DNA of 64,000 nt from Limnanthes douglasii subsp. nivea. Its lineage: Eukaryota; Streptophyta; Magnoliopsida; Brassicales; Limnanthaceae. A program made the position numbers and the translations under genes. The stretch lies in NCBI GenBank assembly GCA_036936605.1, contig JAUPFV010000004.1, positions 141,280,973 to 141,344,972 on the forward strand, read 5' to 3'. Shown piece after piece: positions 1 to 11,638 of the stretch. The number at the start of each line of letters is the position of its first letter. Within the stretch, counting starts at the first letter, position 1. The notes under the pieces were generated by a model. It ran no database searches and had not been told where the DNA came from. It was given only the letters and a program-made list of their open reading frames with translations.

Positions 1-1809
1 TAAGAATACTCATCCTTTATACACTAACATAAAGGGTTCTTTAGTTTGGAAAAGATTATGCAGCATTAGACAGCAAGCTGATATGAACATTACCTGGATT
101 CTAGGTAGAGGTAATGTGGACTTCTGGAAGGATTCTTGGCACAGCCTGCCTGCTATTGCAACTGAACAAAATATAAATTGGTATATTGATGTTAAAGTTA
201 AATCTTTTTGGCATAACAACTCTTGGTGTTTAAATGAAGTTCAGGATAACATTGATACTGATAGAATGTTAAAGATCAACACAACTCAGATAACAGATAA
301 GGAGGATGCTATCTACAGGAGACTTTCTGCAAATGGGCAATTCAACTTAAAACAAACTTGGGAGAATATAAGAGCTAAACATAACTACTCAAGCCTTTAC
401 AAGAAGATCTGGAACTCAAAAATTCCCAGGAAGTTCTCTTTCATGACATGGAAATTAATGCATAACTTTATTGAACTTGATACTATCATGATGAAGAAGC
501 ATATTAGCATGGCTTCTAAGTGTGTATTTTGTGATAATTGTGAGGAAAAGAACCATTTATTTGTTTATTGCTCTTTTGCTTGGCAGCTTTGGAATTGGTT
601 TGCCTGTATCTTTAAAATCAATATCAAAAATCAATGGTTCTCACTCATCTCCTAAGATGCTGGTTTTGGTTTTCAAAAACTAAATTTCATGTTTCTCACC
701 TTATTCCTCAAGTTATATGTTGGATGGTTTGGAAAGCTAGAAATTCCATTAAGCACAAGGGTGTTCATATAAGTGTTAACAGGGCTATTGATAACATTAT
801 TAACATTGTAAAATGTGTAGATGTCAATGGTAATCTTAGTTACAAGCACTGGTTGAAAGCTCATGATGCTGGTGTGATCTTGGGATGTCGCTCTATTGAA
901 AAGAAAAGCATACCTCAGTACCTTAGATTGATTCCTCCTGTCCATTCTCGCCTTAAGATGAATGTTGACGCTTCTTGTGCCTTCAATGGTGAGGCTGCTT
1001 CTGGTGTTCTTTTCAGGAGCAGTGAGGGAGACATCACACATGCATATGGTAATCAAATTGGTAAAGTATCTCCTATTCAAGCTGAAACTTTAGCTATGTT
1101 GCATGGACTGACTATTTGTTTCAAGAATAATTGGAAGCACGTAGACATTGAGTATGATTCACTTGTTCTTATTAAGAAACTTACCAATAACATTAAAACT
1201 GATTTCTAGGATCATAATCTTAGCTATTGTCGTAATCTTCTAGATAAAAACATGAGCCTCAAGCACATTTCAAGGGTCCAGAATCAGGAAGCTGATTGGC
1301 TTGCCAAATGGACCCTTAAGTGCAAACAAAAACAACACTTACATCAGCATAATGCACCATCTGCTTTACTTGCAATTACTTTTCTTGAGAGCTTAAATTT
1401 AGGGTATATTGCTTAGCGAGAATCGGTACTGCTAGATTTTGGTTTTGTTTGGCAGATTGGATTGGTGTTGCTATGGAAGGAAGTGGTGGAGACAAGGATA
1501 TGCAGATGAAGTTGGAGTTTCAATGGGAATGATGCTGAGGAAACAATGAATTGGAGATGTAGATGGAGATTTAATTGAAATGAAGATGAGGAGTCTAAGA
1601 AGTAAAGATGAGCTTGGAATCGAGGAGTCCTTTTGTGCTTGAGTAATGAGCTGCTCTCTAATGAATTCTGTTCAAGTTTTAATTTTGGTTCTCTTTGGCT
1701 AGGCGGGAGATTTCCAGCGCCATTTTTTCAAATTTGTAATTTTGGGTCTATTTCTTTATGACTCTTATTATTTGTAAACTTTTCAATTCTTAATAAAGTT
1801 GTTCTTTTG

Positions 1810-1811
<2 letters not shown>
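1..1811 (+). mobile_element. L1-type LINE, family A, 3' part (continues left)
   Basis: This is the 3' third of a plant L1-type LINE whose 5' part lies outside the window. It is closely similar at DNA and protein level to the complete copy at 53292-59220, beginning at the point equivalent to about 57360. It carries the end of ORF2 and a 3' UTR of about 400 bp. An AATAAA lies at 1792-1797, just before the tail, as in the complete copy. Where the complete copy has a poly(A) tail, this one runs into a (TA)n tract at the same point. No target duplication can be read because the 5' end is missing. Confidence 0.85.
2..1416 (+). pseudogene. LINE ORF2 C-terminal remnant: zinc finger and RNase H
   Basis: The reading frame 83-655 encodes the region after the reverse transcriptase, including the zf-RVT cysteine/histidine cluster (CVFCDNC then HLF and a later C). 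The next part, 634-1209, is in another frame, so there is a one-base indel near 630. That second part encodes an RNase H domain: NVDAS with the catalytic Asp, QAETLA with the Glu, and YDSLVL. A TAG at 1207-1209 interrupts it. The frame then continues through EADWLAKW to a final stop at 1414-1416. The same domain order is seen in the copy at 57400-58778. Non-functional: one frameshift and one internal stop. Confidence 0.85.

Positions 1812-1874
<63 letters not shown>
1812..1874. repeat. (TA)n microsatellite at LINE tail
   Basis: About 31 uninterrupted TA units lie directly behind the LINE 3' UTR, at the position where the sister copy has a poly(A) tail. It probably arose by expansion of the retrotransposition tail or from a TA-rich target site. 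Confidence 0.95.
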
Positions 1875-1876
<2 letters not shown>

Positions 1877-3400
1877 TGGCACAAATCAAGCAAGTTACTT
1901 GAAATTAAAATCAAATTTGTTAAAGATTTGTGAGGAATATTTATTTTTTTCATTATTTTTTTATTTTTTCTATCAAAAATTTGAAAATAAAAATTAAAGT
2001 ATGTTTTAAAATATTATTCTCAGTTTAATTTTAATTTTATGTTTATTGATTTAAATAATTTTATTTCTTCTCTAACTTAACTTGAAACCTACTTTTAAAT
2101 ACACTACTTTGTTTTAGATTATCTTTTAAAAAGTTTATTTTTGTAATCACGAGTAGTTTTAATATATTTTCGAAAATCAATTTTTTTTAGAATTTTTTTA
2201 TTTGCATTTAGACCGATCTTTCGAAGTGGGATTGATTATAAAGTTAAAACTACATGTTTTTCATCTTATAGAAAACGGTGTTTTCAATTACCAAACAACA
2301 ACAAAAAGAAAAGTTCGAAATCAAATGAAACTAGAAAAAAAAAGACACAAATATTAAATATGAAGAAATCAAATGTGTTTCTTTTTTTCTCTAAATCACA
2401 CATCTAAGTTTGTGATCGCAAAAAGAACGGATCTAAAAAAATGAACCTCCGATTTTGTCAATGTATTTGGACTTAAAAACCTCATTGTTAGAGTAAGTTG
2501 GGGTTTAAAAGCAATATAGGAGTAAGTATATGCAAGAGAAGAAGAGATGAGTAATCGGTAGATGACTTAGAAATCTATATTTAAATTAGGTTATAATTGA
2601 AATTTCTTTGATGAAAGAAATAACAAAGTAGAAACCATAACTATAATATGGAGAAAATAAAAAAAACGCGGGAGGAAATAACCCTTCTTTAACTTGTGTC
2701 CTAACTTGGTCCTCAATCCTACATCATATATACATAAAAATAATATATAATGAATGAAATATGTCAAGTATAGATGGGCTTTTGGGGAGTTAAACCAAAA
2801 TCAAACTAATTAAACTGAAAGCATCTCTAATTGTTATATGCCTTTTAGGGTTGGTGTTGGAGAAATCAAAAATTTTAAGGTCCTAGAAGAATAAAGTTTT
2901 ATTAAGTAGTCACATGAATCTAATTTTAAAATTTTTAAAGGGGTGCAAGCTTTTGAAGATTAGATGAAGATCTTGAATCTTGCATGCATAATTCTTATTA
3001 ATCTCTAAGAAAGGATTCTTCAATTTTTTCTACAAACATCAGATGATCAGATTAGTCTAAAATGTCGGTTGCATTTCTTCGAACGTCTTCTAGACCATAT
3101 TCCTCATTGCAAATCGTTTCATTGGGTGATAGCTGATTCATAATTCTCTACATAAAAAAGAATATACTTTTCATTATTATCAAATGATTTTTTGAAATTA
3201 AGTGGGAAGTTTCCAACTCATCTTTCTGCTTTTATTTTTAGTCAAAATTAATTTTCTATAAATTTCGGCATTAGAATCCAATTTTAACTTTAGTGCATTT
3301 ATATTTTAGTATAAGTCTATACCTAACACTCTTATTCAATCATTCACATGTTTGTTTATATATTCAAAAATAAATAAGAAAAAACTAAAAAATGATCACA
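1875..3400. other. AT-rich intergenic DNA
   Basis: No open reading frame, recognisable transposon end or tandem repeat was seen. The composition is strongly AT-rich with short homopolymer runs. Confidence 0.5.
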
Positions 3401-4690
3401 TTATTTCATATGATTTGTCATCGGTTTGGTGTATAATATTATATTTATGTTGGCAATGACAAGCTAGCAATTCCAATCATAAATCTATTGGATATGTTAT
3501 TTTAGTATCACCGTAGCAAGATTTAAGTGACATATTGACGTTAGATGCTTGTTCTTATTGTTTTCCAACCTAGCCCATGAGTACGAAAATCTACGACAAT
3601 AGTTGTAAAATTCTTTGCAATATACATGCGGAAGTTTATATAAAATCTTATAGGATCAGAACTTTTTAGAAGAACATTCCTGTGAAAACCAGAGGGACAG
3701 TTCGGGTATATCTTAGACCACGCAAACTAAAAATGATCCAACCAGAAAATACGTGACTCAGCTGTGTACTAACACTGAACCGAATCCAGGATCCGATCCA
3801 TAAGGCTCATGGGTCAAAGAAATAGTATAAATACCCCAACCAACTTTATTTAATAAGTTGGACTTCTTCTAGAAAATATTAAATACAAGCACACGCCTCT
3901 TTTATCTCACCACTCACTACCCAGAAAATAAGATTCAACACACAAACTCCCCAAAATATCCTTTAATCACAAATTATCCTTACCAAAATTCTATGCAAAA
4001 CCTACATAAAATATAATACAAAATAAAGTAGAAATAACATGTGTGAAACCTTCATGATTAATTCCACTACATTAGTGACGAATAAAACTAATTGTGTCGT
4101 TATTGCAACATTTAATTATATTCAGCCATTCCAACACTGATATGGTGGGTGCTTTTAGACCCATATGTTGTTTTTGTATTGTGATAGCAAGTTTTACGTG
4201 AAATGTTTGTTTTATATGTTTGTTATTATCATTTTCCACCCTAGACCTATAAACTTTATGATATTTCTTACGAAATATAATATATTACATATGCCGAACG
4301 TGTAGAATATTTGATGCAAAACATAAAATACATCATATATGCGATACAATCGGACTTATTTCGCCATAGTGGTGACTAATAAAACTAACGTTTTCGCCAT
4401 AGCGGTAGATTCTTTTAGGTCATTCCAACCATCGATCTGTTTTTTTTGTTAGAACGTATATGTTATTTTTGTGTCGTCATAGTGAGATTTACATGAAATA
4501 TTGATATCATATTCTTGTTCTTATTGCTTTTATAACCTACTTTGGAAATACAAAAATCTGCGTTATTGCTTGCGATATCTAATGTATTATGAATATAAAA
4601 AAAGTTATAAAGAATATGTGAAAACTTGTAGTGCGTATTGATCCAAAATAATGGATAAATTTAATATGTGATACATGACTTAATTATTTC
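3400..4690. repeat. Three degenerate tandem copies of a ~310-bp repeat
   Basis: Three segments starting near 3460, 4120 and 4416 share an ordered series of blocks: CATTCCAA, ATGTTATTTTnGTnTC, a GCAAGATTTAnGTGAAAT-like block, TTGTTCTTATTGnTTTnCAACCTA, and an AAAATCTGCG-like end. Between copies, related ACTAATAAAACTAA blocks occur near 4080 and 4375. Copies 2 and 3 are about 300 bp apart. Copies 1 and 2 are about 660 bp apart because roughly 340 bp of unrelated sequence sits between them. This looks like an old satellite-type duplication. Confidence 0.55.
3645..3990. other. Insertion in the tandem repeat, possible solo LTR
   Basis: This segment interrupts the repeat between copies 1 and 2. It contains a TATA-like TATAAATA near 3827 followed by a C-rich stretch, the arrangement of an LTR or plant core promoter. 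No clear TG...CA ends or target duplication were found, so the solo-LTR reading is tentative. Confidence 0.25.
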
Positions 4691-7600
4691 ACCACGTAGA
4701 AGACAAATATCCAGTTGTGAAGTAATCTCCAAAGAATAAAAGACCACTTCTTTGGAGTTATGCTATTCCAAAGTCTTTTATAAATCATTGTTGTGTTTCA
4801 TTTAGCTCTAAATTTGTCACATGTTTCTTTTGTGTAGAATTTTCCATCTTTTAATAGAGTCCATTGTATCTTGTCTTCTTCATTCTCTTTTATTGTTATC
4901 CTTTGAATTCTGTTAATGTTTGAGGGGAGAACAAAATTTGAGAGTTTGTTTGTCTCCCGTGAGCCATTGGTAAAGAAGTCTTTGACCTGATTTTAATTAT
5001 ACCAAGAGTTATTTTCCTCTAAGTTTAGGCAGGTTAGAGGGTTAGTGTTACACCATATGTCCAACCAAAGCTCTATCTTTCATTTTCCAGGTTTCCAGAA
5101 GATGTATTTTTCCCCAACAAGTCTAATGTCCATGAGTATTTTTCATGTGCTTGGACTATTACTTGTTGTAATGACTTGCATATGATGCTTGGCCATGCAA
5201 TACTTATTATGCATAAAGTTAGACTACAGGGATTTATTCATTTTCAATTTGTGCCAAAGTTTGTACGAGAATGCAAACTGCGTTTCCTTTTAAGTTCCTC
5301 GGGTTGATACCGCATTCATCATAGGGAATGCATAGGTTTTGCCATTTAATCCAGAAGATAGGTTTATTGTTTTTAGTAAAGCCCCATAGATATCTGCTAG
5401 AGATGCCTTCAATTCTTTTTATTGTAGATTTATGTAAATTATAGTTTTTCATATGGTAACAAGGAATAACTTGGAAGACAGTTTGAATGAGGGTTAGTCT
5501 GCCACCATAAGATAGAAGATGGTGACTCCAATCTTAATTTTTTTTATTTTGAGTTTAGAGATTAAATCTTCAAAGTAAGAGACTTTTATTCTGTTGTTGA
5601 TAATGATGTCCATGTATTTTAAGGAAATACTTTTGAAGTTGAATCTAGTGATGATCTTAAGATGGTTTTGTCTTGCTATTGAGATTTTAGTACAAAGTAT
5701 AAGAGTAGACTTGTTTTTGTTTATGATTTTCATATACTTCTTAGTATTGTTGTATGATATTATAAAGGCTGTGAGACTAGAGGTAAAACCATTAGTAAAG
5801 ATGACAATGTGATTAGAAAAGGTCAAACAATGTATCAAGCTAGAACCAGTAGTCTTGTAGCTAATGTTGTTGTTTGATGCATATAGATGCTTTAGAATTC
5901 TAATTAAGAACTCTTCTGCTATGATAAATAGACTATGGGATATGCGATCCTCTTGTTTCACACCATTTATTAATTTAAAGTATCCATTAGGTTCTCTATT
6001 AATAATGACAGAAAATATAGCATTGTTAGTTAGACACTTTATCTTGTCAATAAATGGCTGGTCAAATCCAAAGGCTTAAGGAATGCCAAAGAGAGCCTAT
6101 CAAAGGCTTTGGTCATGCCCAACTGGATGATTAAGTTTCCAAATTTATTCTTCTTGTTTATGCCATAATCTAGCTCATGCATCAATAGGATATTGTCTTG
6201 GATTTGCTTTCTTTTAAAAAAGCCACATTGTTCTTTTGGTATAAGTTTCGGGAGGATTTCAGATAGCCTATCATTTAGAATTCTTGATGGAATCTTGTTG
6301 AACATTGTACGCAAGATGATGTACTATAGTCACTCCAAGTTTGGGGATTATATTTCGTTGGGATGAGACAAATGGTTGTAGTAAAGATACCTTGAGGTAC
6401 ATGATCACCTTGAAATAAAGCTATAAAAACAACACATAAATCTTTAGCAATTCAATACGAACAATTTTGATTTTTTTTGTATTTAAGCCATCAACTCCAA
6501 CATTATTTGTGAAGTTGAGAGCTTTAATGGAGTTGAATATTTCATTTTCAGTATGATGAGTCATCAGACTTGTGTTCCCCTTATTTGAGATTAATTTTGG
6601 AATGATATTTTGCAGATTTGGAATCTCTCTTGTATCACAAGTTTCATTCCAAAAGGACTTAAAATGATCGATAACAGAATCCTCAATCTCTTTAGGATCA
6701 TCAATCCATGTATTGTTTATCTTAATTTTATGAATATATTTTTTCTTTCTCTTTTGTTTGACATGATTATGGAAGGCAGTTGTGTTTATGTCTTCATTTA
6801 AAGTCCAATTTGTACTAGTATTTTGTTGCCAATATGTTTCTTCCTTAACTATGAGCTGGAGATGAATTAATTGAGCTTTAGCCAACTTTAACTTATCTTA
6901 TTGAGTCTTTAAATTATGCATAGAAATTTTCAAAAAATCAAACATCTTCTTCAAATTTAGATAGATCGTTAAAAATATTACCAAAAGTCTATTTGTTCCA
7001 GTCTTTAAGGAATAATTTCAGCCTTTTTAGCTTTTGCCAAAAGACAAATAGAGGAGGACCTGCCATGATAAAGTAGCCACATATTTAAAAAATTTAAATA
7101 AGGTTTGATTTTAGTTGAAGCATTAGAAAAAAAAAATAAGTAAAAAAGAGTGGTTCGAGCCTGTTCTTGCTAAGTGTTTGACTGTTGTTTTCTTAAAAGA
7201 GTTGGTCCATGTCTTATTGTGAAGAACACAGACCAATCTCTTCCATTTGTATGAATTGATCCATGTTTAGGTAGATCCAGTGCAATTAGCATATATTGTG
7301 AAATAATCACTTATGGTGTCATTGAAGTTATCCATGCTCTTTAGACAGAGTATAAAGCATGATAATTGCTTAGAGGGGGCATTGATGGTGTTAAAATCAC
7401 TCATTACTATCCATTATTTTGAGCAGTCAGACACCCCTCTAAGAGTATTCCATAGCTTAGTCATGTGTTCCTTGTTACATTTTGCATACACAATTAAGGT
7501 TAAAACAATTTTATTTAGAGTTAAGTGAGTAACCTGAAGATGAGTCATTTAGACATGATTAACACGAGTTTGCACATCAAAATCATTCCTCCAAACAATC

Positions 7601-7800
7601 TAAATTTTATTAGAAATGTTTGCTAAAGCATACCGAAACCCAATAATTTTAGCAGTCGTGGTTAAGTGTTGATCAGCAAGCATTGGCTCTTGGATAGTTA
7701 TAAAGTCAATTTTCCATACTTTAAAAATTGATTTTATTCTTCTTCTAGTGACTTTGTTTCCAATACCCCTAGCATTCCAGCAAAGAATTAAAAAAATTAT
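4690..7800 (-). pseudogene. LINE C ORF2 remnant (endonuclease-RT)
   Basis: ORF2 begins near 7795 with the endonuclease start WNARGIGNK. Coding pieces in different frames follow. At 6885-6421 is the linker before the RT, with NVGVDGLN matching the SPGIDG motif. At 6314-6039 is RT with KAFDR. At 5961-5494 is RT where the usual FADD motif is degraded (FSNHIVIFTN, both Asp lost). At 5452-5234 is the RT C-terminus. From about 5100 to 4690, broken coding for the zf-RVT region can still be read (IYKRLWNSITPKKWSF). The ORF is inactive and 3' truncated. Confidence 0.75.
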
Positions 7801-8570
7801 TTAACAGAGCCAGATGAAGTTATGGCAGACTCTTGAAATTGTAATATCTTTGATGCATTTTATCTTTTGTAAAGCTTATTTTCAAATTTTGATTCTTTCG
7901 CATGAGCAACCGGGGTTGAAGGCAGACTACATGTTGTTCTAAGTAAGATGGAGGATAAATTTCGTGTTTGGTCATCTTGATCATGAGATGTTTTCATCTT
8001 GAGGCCTGTGTCAAGTAAGTTAATTGCTTCACTAACTTCAGATTTCTTTATCTCTGGTATGTTATTGGTTCCAATTATTTGTGTATCGGATGTAGTTTCT
8101 TTCTGAGTTATAGGGTTTAATGTAGTAGTCATATCAATTGTGTGAGTGTTTCAGTTGGTTTTAAATCCTTTTGAGGCTTGTATTGACAATTTAACATTTT
8201 TTTCTCTAGTTTTGAGAGGTTTGCTTTGGGATCATGCTTAGATATCAAAGGATCCTGAATAATAATAGGTTTTGAGTTTGGGATGAAGGGTAGGATGCTG
8301 GAAGTATGATGGTTGGGTTATCTTAGGTTTGTTTAACTTTATGAATTCAATAGATTTGTGCCCTATATGCAAGCATTTTGAGCAATAACTAGGCCTTGTT
8401 CAATATTCCACAACTTTCCAAAAACCTTGATCATTGCCAAAGCTAATCAATATCTTAGTGATAGGCTCCTTTGAAATATCTGTTTCAATTCAAGCCATAC
8501 AAGAGTTGTACATAACTCTATTTTTCTTAGGCACCCATAATTAGAGAGGTTTTCCTGCAGACTTTCATAT
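7801..8570 (-). pseudogene. LINE C ORF1 remnant (zinc-knuckle RNA-binding protein)
   Basis: Minus-strand translation near 8540-8350 gives a series alignable with ORF1 of the complete LINE at 53.8-54.1 kb: VPKKNRVMYNSC, then ISKEPITK, then YCSKCLHIGH. The zinc knuckle CX2CX4H is kept but the last Cys is replaced. A 90-codon open piece at 8132-7860 is the low-complexity C-terminal part. Several stops interrupt the frame. ORF1 proteins of plant LINEs bind the element RNA to form the transposition particle. Confidence 0.65.
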
Positions 8571-9065
8571 GGATTTTTCAAGGCAACATTGAGAAACAGT
8601 TATCTCGCTGCCTTTTTTTAGCCAGGCGAGCTTGTAGGGGCTGGGGTGATTCTCAGTCTTCAACACCAATTTTTTACCAACTTCTTTAGAAATTATATTT
8701 TTGCAAGTATCTGGATCTATCATGAATTTGCACACTTTTCCCTTGATGGTTCAAGTGGACTGAAATATATTGTTCCCCAGCCAATCATCAGTGTCGTTGT
8801 TCACTTTAGGTGCAAGACATATACACCTTATAACCAACGCTTTCCAATGCCCTATTGTATATATGTTTTTAACGATAAGTTCATCAAAAATGCTTTCTTA
8901 TTATTCATAATACCTTGGTTTGTCTTGAAATTGAAGATCAAAAGCTTCTGTGAACAAACCCCTTGACTGCTCTGGTGGTTTTTGGGCAATGCGCCCCAAT
9001 GTGTCCTCTCTCGTGACAACAAAAACATTTTTCTTGTGAAGAAATAATATGGGTACCACATATTC
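8571..9065 (-). pseudogene. Ty3/gypsy gag zinc knuckle and protease fragment
   Basis: On the minus strand, 9060-9000 encodes a CCHC zinc knuckle, CFCCHERGHIGAHC, in normal CX2CX4HX4C spacing. Near 8790-8575 follows the N-terminal part of a gypsy aspartic protease: WLGNNIFQSTC, then IKGKVCKFMID, then SKEVGKKLVLKTENHPSPYK and AWLKKG. The usual active-site D(G/T)G triad is altered to a DPD-type sequence. The coding breaks off near 8570, where LINE C sequence begins. It may be the downstream half of the gypsy gag at 10600-11640. Confidence 0.65.
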
Positions 9066-9591
9066 TATCTCCGTATATAAGTATGAACAACATGATCTCA
9101 ACACACTAGTATGATGTTGACCATTTTGGCCCCGAAGAGTCGCACGACTTTACTTTTGGTCCACTTCAAAAAAGCCTCATACTAGTTGAAACATGTTTTT
9201 ACTTATATACCACCGATCCTTCTCATGTTTGACTATTATGGGATGCGGGACTTTGGTTGTTACTCTTAACAAACTCTCATCTCGAACAAATTACCACTTT
9301 AGTCTCTTCTCAATATACTTCCATGTGCCCACTATAATTAGGTTGATGAATACCTTAATCATAGAAGCACTATGGATGTTGATGCTCACCTCCTATTACC
9401 ACTCTGTTTTGTTCTTTAGCGACACTCCACACTCTAATCAAGTATCATCGCTTGATGAGCCACAGGCGCTCCAAACTAGGATCTCTAGAGCAGACCATTC
9501 ACCTTAAGAACGGTTGCTGGTTCATCATGTTCGATCTCCGAGAATTTCATCCACGTTGCATTCTGTCTGGGTCCGGAGCTTTGATACCATT
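9066..9591 (-). mobile_element. Internal region of a non-coding LTR element next to a PBS
   Basis: This segment separates the gypsy zinc knuckle from a primer-binding site and LTR on its right. It has no coding capacity I can recognise. It includes the sequence around GATGCGGGACTTTGG near 9241, a type of motif I associate with non-autonomous plant LTR elements. I infer a truncated TRIM/LARD-like element on the minus strand, lacking its left LTR. Confidence 0.4.
9578..9589 (-). other. Primer-binding site, initiator tRNA-Met type
   Basis: The minus strand reads TGGTATCAAAGC, one base from the plant tRNA-iMet primer-binding sequence TGGTATCAGAGC. It sits two bases inside the LTR that starts at 9592. 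Confidence 0.7.
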
Positions 9592-9886
9592 TGTTGAGAA
9601 TAAAAAATATATGAAGAGAGAAATGAGAAGAAAAATATTTTATTTCAAAGTTTTTTATCTTTTTTATTACATGGTAGATCTTCTATATTTATATTAGTAT
9701 ATTATTCTGTTTTAATTGCATAATAATATATTTGACTAATATAATATTTTCTCTAAAGTACAAAATCAATTCCCTGAAATAATATGAATAATATTCTTAC
9801 AATGGGAATATATTTTCCAAATCTTTGACCGCTATGTTAATTAATTAATTAACATCTTTGACGCTTAATTTAATTTGGTTCCAACA
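9592..9886 (-). repeat. LTR (295 bp) of a minus-strand element
   Basis: On the minus strand the segment begins TGTTGGAACC and ends TTCTCAACA, with matching TGTTG...CAACA ends. It is followed after two bases by the primer-binding site, which identifies it as a 5' LTR. No second LTR was found to the left, so the element is truncated or interrupted. Confidence 0.65.
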
Positions 9887-10039
9887 ATATCTTCCTTAAA
9901 TGTCAAACTTATAATATATTATCCAAATCTTTTAAGCTTGCTTATAAATGCTAAAATTTTAACATTCATTTTCAAGACAACATTATTTTTGAAGACTAGT
10001 GTATTGGGTGGCTTTATGAAAATATAAGTCATCTGATCT

Positions 10040-10260
10040 AATATTTTTCGACCTGTTCCGGTCACCTCCAATTTTCTACGGTCTTTTCCGGCCTGTTCCA
10101 CTCACCTCCAATCATCTACGGTATTTTCTGGTTACCTCCGATCTTTTACGGCCACCTCTAATCATCTTTTTTTCCGGTCACCTCTATCTCCTATGGTCTT
10201 TTTTGGTCGGTTATGATCTCTTCCAATCATCTACGATCCATTCTAGTAACTTCTGATCCG
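10040..10260. repeat. Degenerate short tandem repeats
   Basis: Several imperfect units share CCGGTCACCTCCAAT followed by TCTACGGTCTTTTC, with spacing of roughly 30 to 40 bp. Copies near 10059, 10105 and 10135 are the clearest. The array grades into the pyrimidine tract on its right. Confidence 0.6.
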
Positions 10261-10274
10261 CGAAGACTAATTTC

Positions 10275-10625
10275 ATATTCTTCTTCACCAATATTTCTTC
10301 TTCTTCTCTTTTTTCTTATTTGTTTTCTTCTATCTTAGTTTTTCCTTTTTATTTTTTCTTATTCTTTTTTTATCATCATCTTTTCTTTTTTCTTCTCCCT
10401 TTTATCTTTTGCTATTTTTATTAATATTTCATCTTCTTCTCATCATTTTCCTTCTTTTTTATCTTTTTTATTCTTTATCTTTTTTCTTTTTTTCCCTTGT
10501 TTTTTTTTCTTTTTTCTTCTCATTTTTTCTTCTTTTTTTCCATATCTTTAATCTTATTTTTACTTTTTTCTTTGGCGGATAGTGCTCTTCTTTTTTTTCT
10601 CATACGGGCAACGCTCTTGTTTTTT
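10275..10625 (+). repeat. Long polypyrimidine tract
   Basis: About 350 bp of the plus strand is almost wholly T and C, dominated by TTC and T-run units, with few purines. The minus strand is correspondingly polypurine. The tract ends where the gypsy gag remnant begins. Confidence 0.85.
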
Positions 10626-11623
10626 TTTCTCCGACAGACGTCGTTGTAGTTTGCGATGCTGAATTAGGACCAGAGATTGGTGTTTTTAGGATCACTATAG
10701 GCGATCTTCTCACAGTATCTCCACTATATGTTCTTTTCAAGAGGGATATATCTAGGTGCAAGGCACGTTGGTATGTTTCAGATACATTGACATGATCAAA
10801 CATGTTTACATTATCTTTAAATTGCTGCCTCATTCCTCCAATATATCGAGATACCATCTGGTCATCTGAATCGGTAACATCGACACGACTTTTCAGCTTA
10901 AAAAATTCCTCAGTATATTTGTCAACAGATCTAGAACCCTACTTTAGATTTTGTAATTGATGATACATAATTCTCGCACAGTTATAAGGTAAAAAACATA
11001 CTTAAGATGTTTCATAAGTTTATCCCAAGTAGCTATTTTCAAATTACCTTGCCTTAACGTGGTTTGTTTTAGCTGCTGCCACCATGATGCAGCTCGACCC
11101 TAACACTTGGTTGCAACTAGTTCTACCATTTTGTTGTCTGGGACGTCGTTGAAATCCATGATTTTACATATGTGACCCAATTCACAAACTCTTCAGGCTG
11201 AAGACCTTCGTAGAATTCCAGGATCTCGAGTCTAAACCCTGACTTTCATCGATTGTTTGTATTTAAAATCAAATCACGGTCCGTAGATAGTTTAGTTTGT
11301 TTGCGATGCTTTTGTGGAAGAACACGACCTTTGCCCTTCTCTCTTCTCGAAGTGAAAATATTCTGACCCAAGTCATAGTCTCCTTCAGAACCCGACGGTA
11401 GGTTTCTCGTCTCTAGAGCTTAGAATTTGGTTCTCATCCTCTGCATCGTTATCTGCAGATGCTTTATCTGTTCTTCCAACGTGTTTAGTTGTTCCCCAAT
11501 CATCTAGAATTGTTGTGCCTTGGCACGATCCCTATTCTCTCGTTGGTATATGTCAGTGAATGATGTTGTGCTCTTCCATATATCTCTTCGCGACGGTATA
11601 ATTCCCACGTGTAGGAATTTGAT
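10600..11623 (-). pseudogene. gag: Ty3/gypsy gag remnant
   Basis: Minus-strand translation gives the hallmarks of the retrotransposon gag family. Near 11250-11190 is LEILEFYEGLQPEEFVNWV. Near 11130-11050 is MVELVATKC followed by RAASWWQQLKQTTLRQGN. At 10857-10600 an open piece begins MVSRYIGGMRQQ and continues with VSETYQRALHLD. Stops interrupt the first half. The gag ends abruptly in the polypyrimidine tract, before the zinc knuckle. The knuckle and protease expected next are found 1.5 kb further at 9065-8571, so the element may be split by an insertion. Confidence 0.75.
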
Positions 11624-11635
11624 GCTCTGATACCA
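11624..11635 (-). other. Primer-binding site (tRNA-iMet)
   Basis: The minus strand reads TGGTATCAGAGC, an exact match to the common plant tRNA-iMet primer-binding sequence. It lies at the start of the gag-bearing element and three bases from the putative LTR end at 11639. Confidence 0.85.
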
Positions 11636-11638
11636 CGA

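Larger units (their letters stand above)
4690..8570 (-). mobile_element. Decayed L1-type LINE, family C
   Basis: Read on the minus strand, the segment holds in order an ORF1 remnant with DUF4283-like and zinc-knuckle sequence (8560-7860), the endonuclease start (about 7795), endonuclease, reverse transcriptase (6900-5230) and part of the zf-RVT region (5200-4690). The RNase H part and 3' UTR are missing, and the left edge meets the tandem repeat. Many stops and frameshifts make it clearly old. Its proteins are related to those of LINE A but well diverged. Confidence 0.8.
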
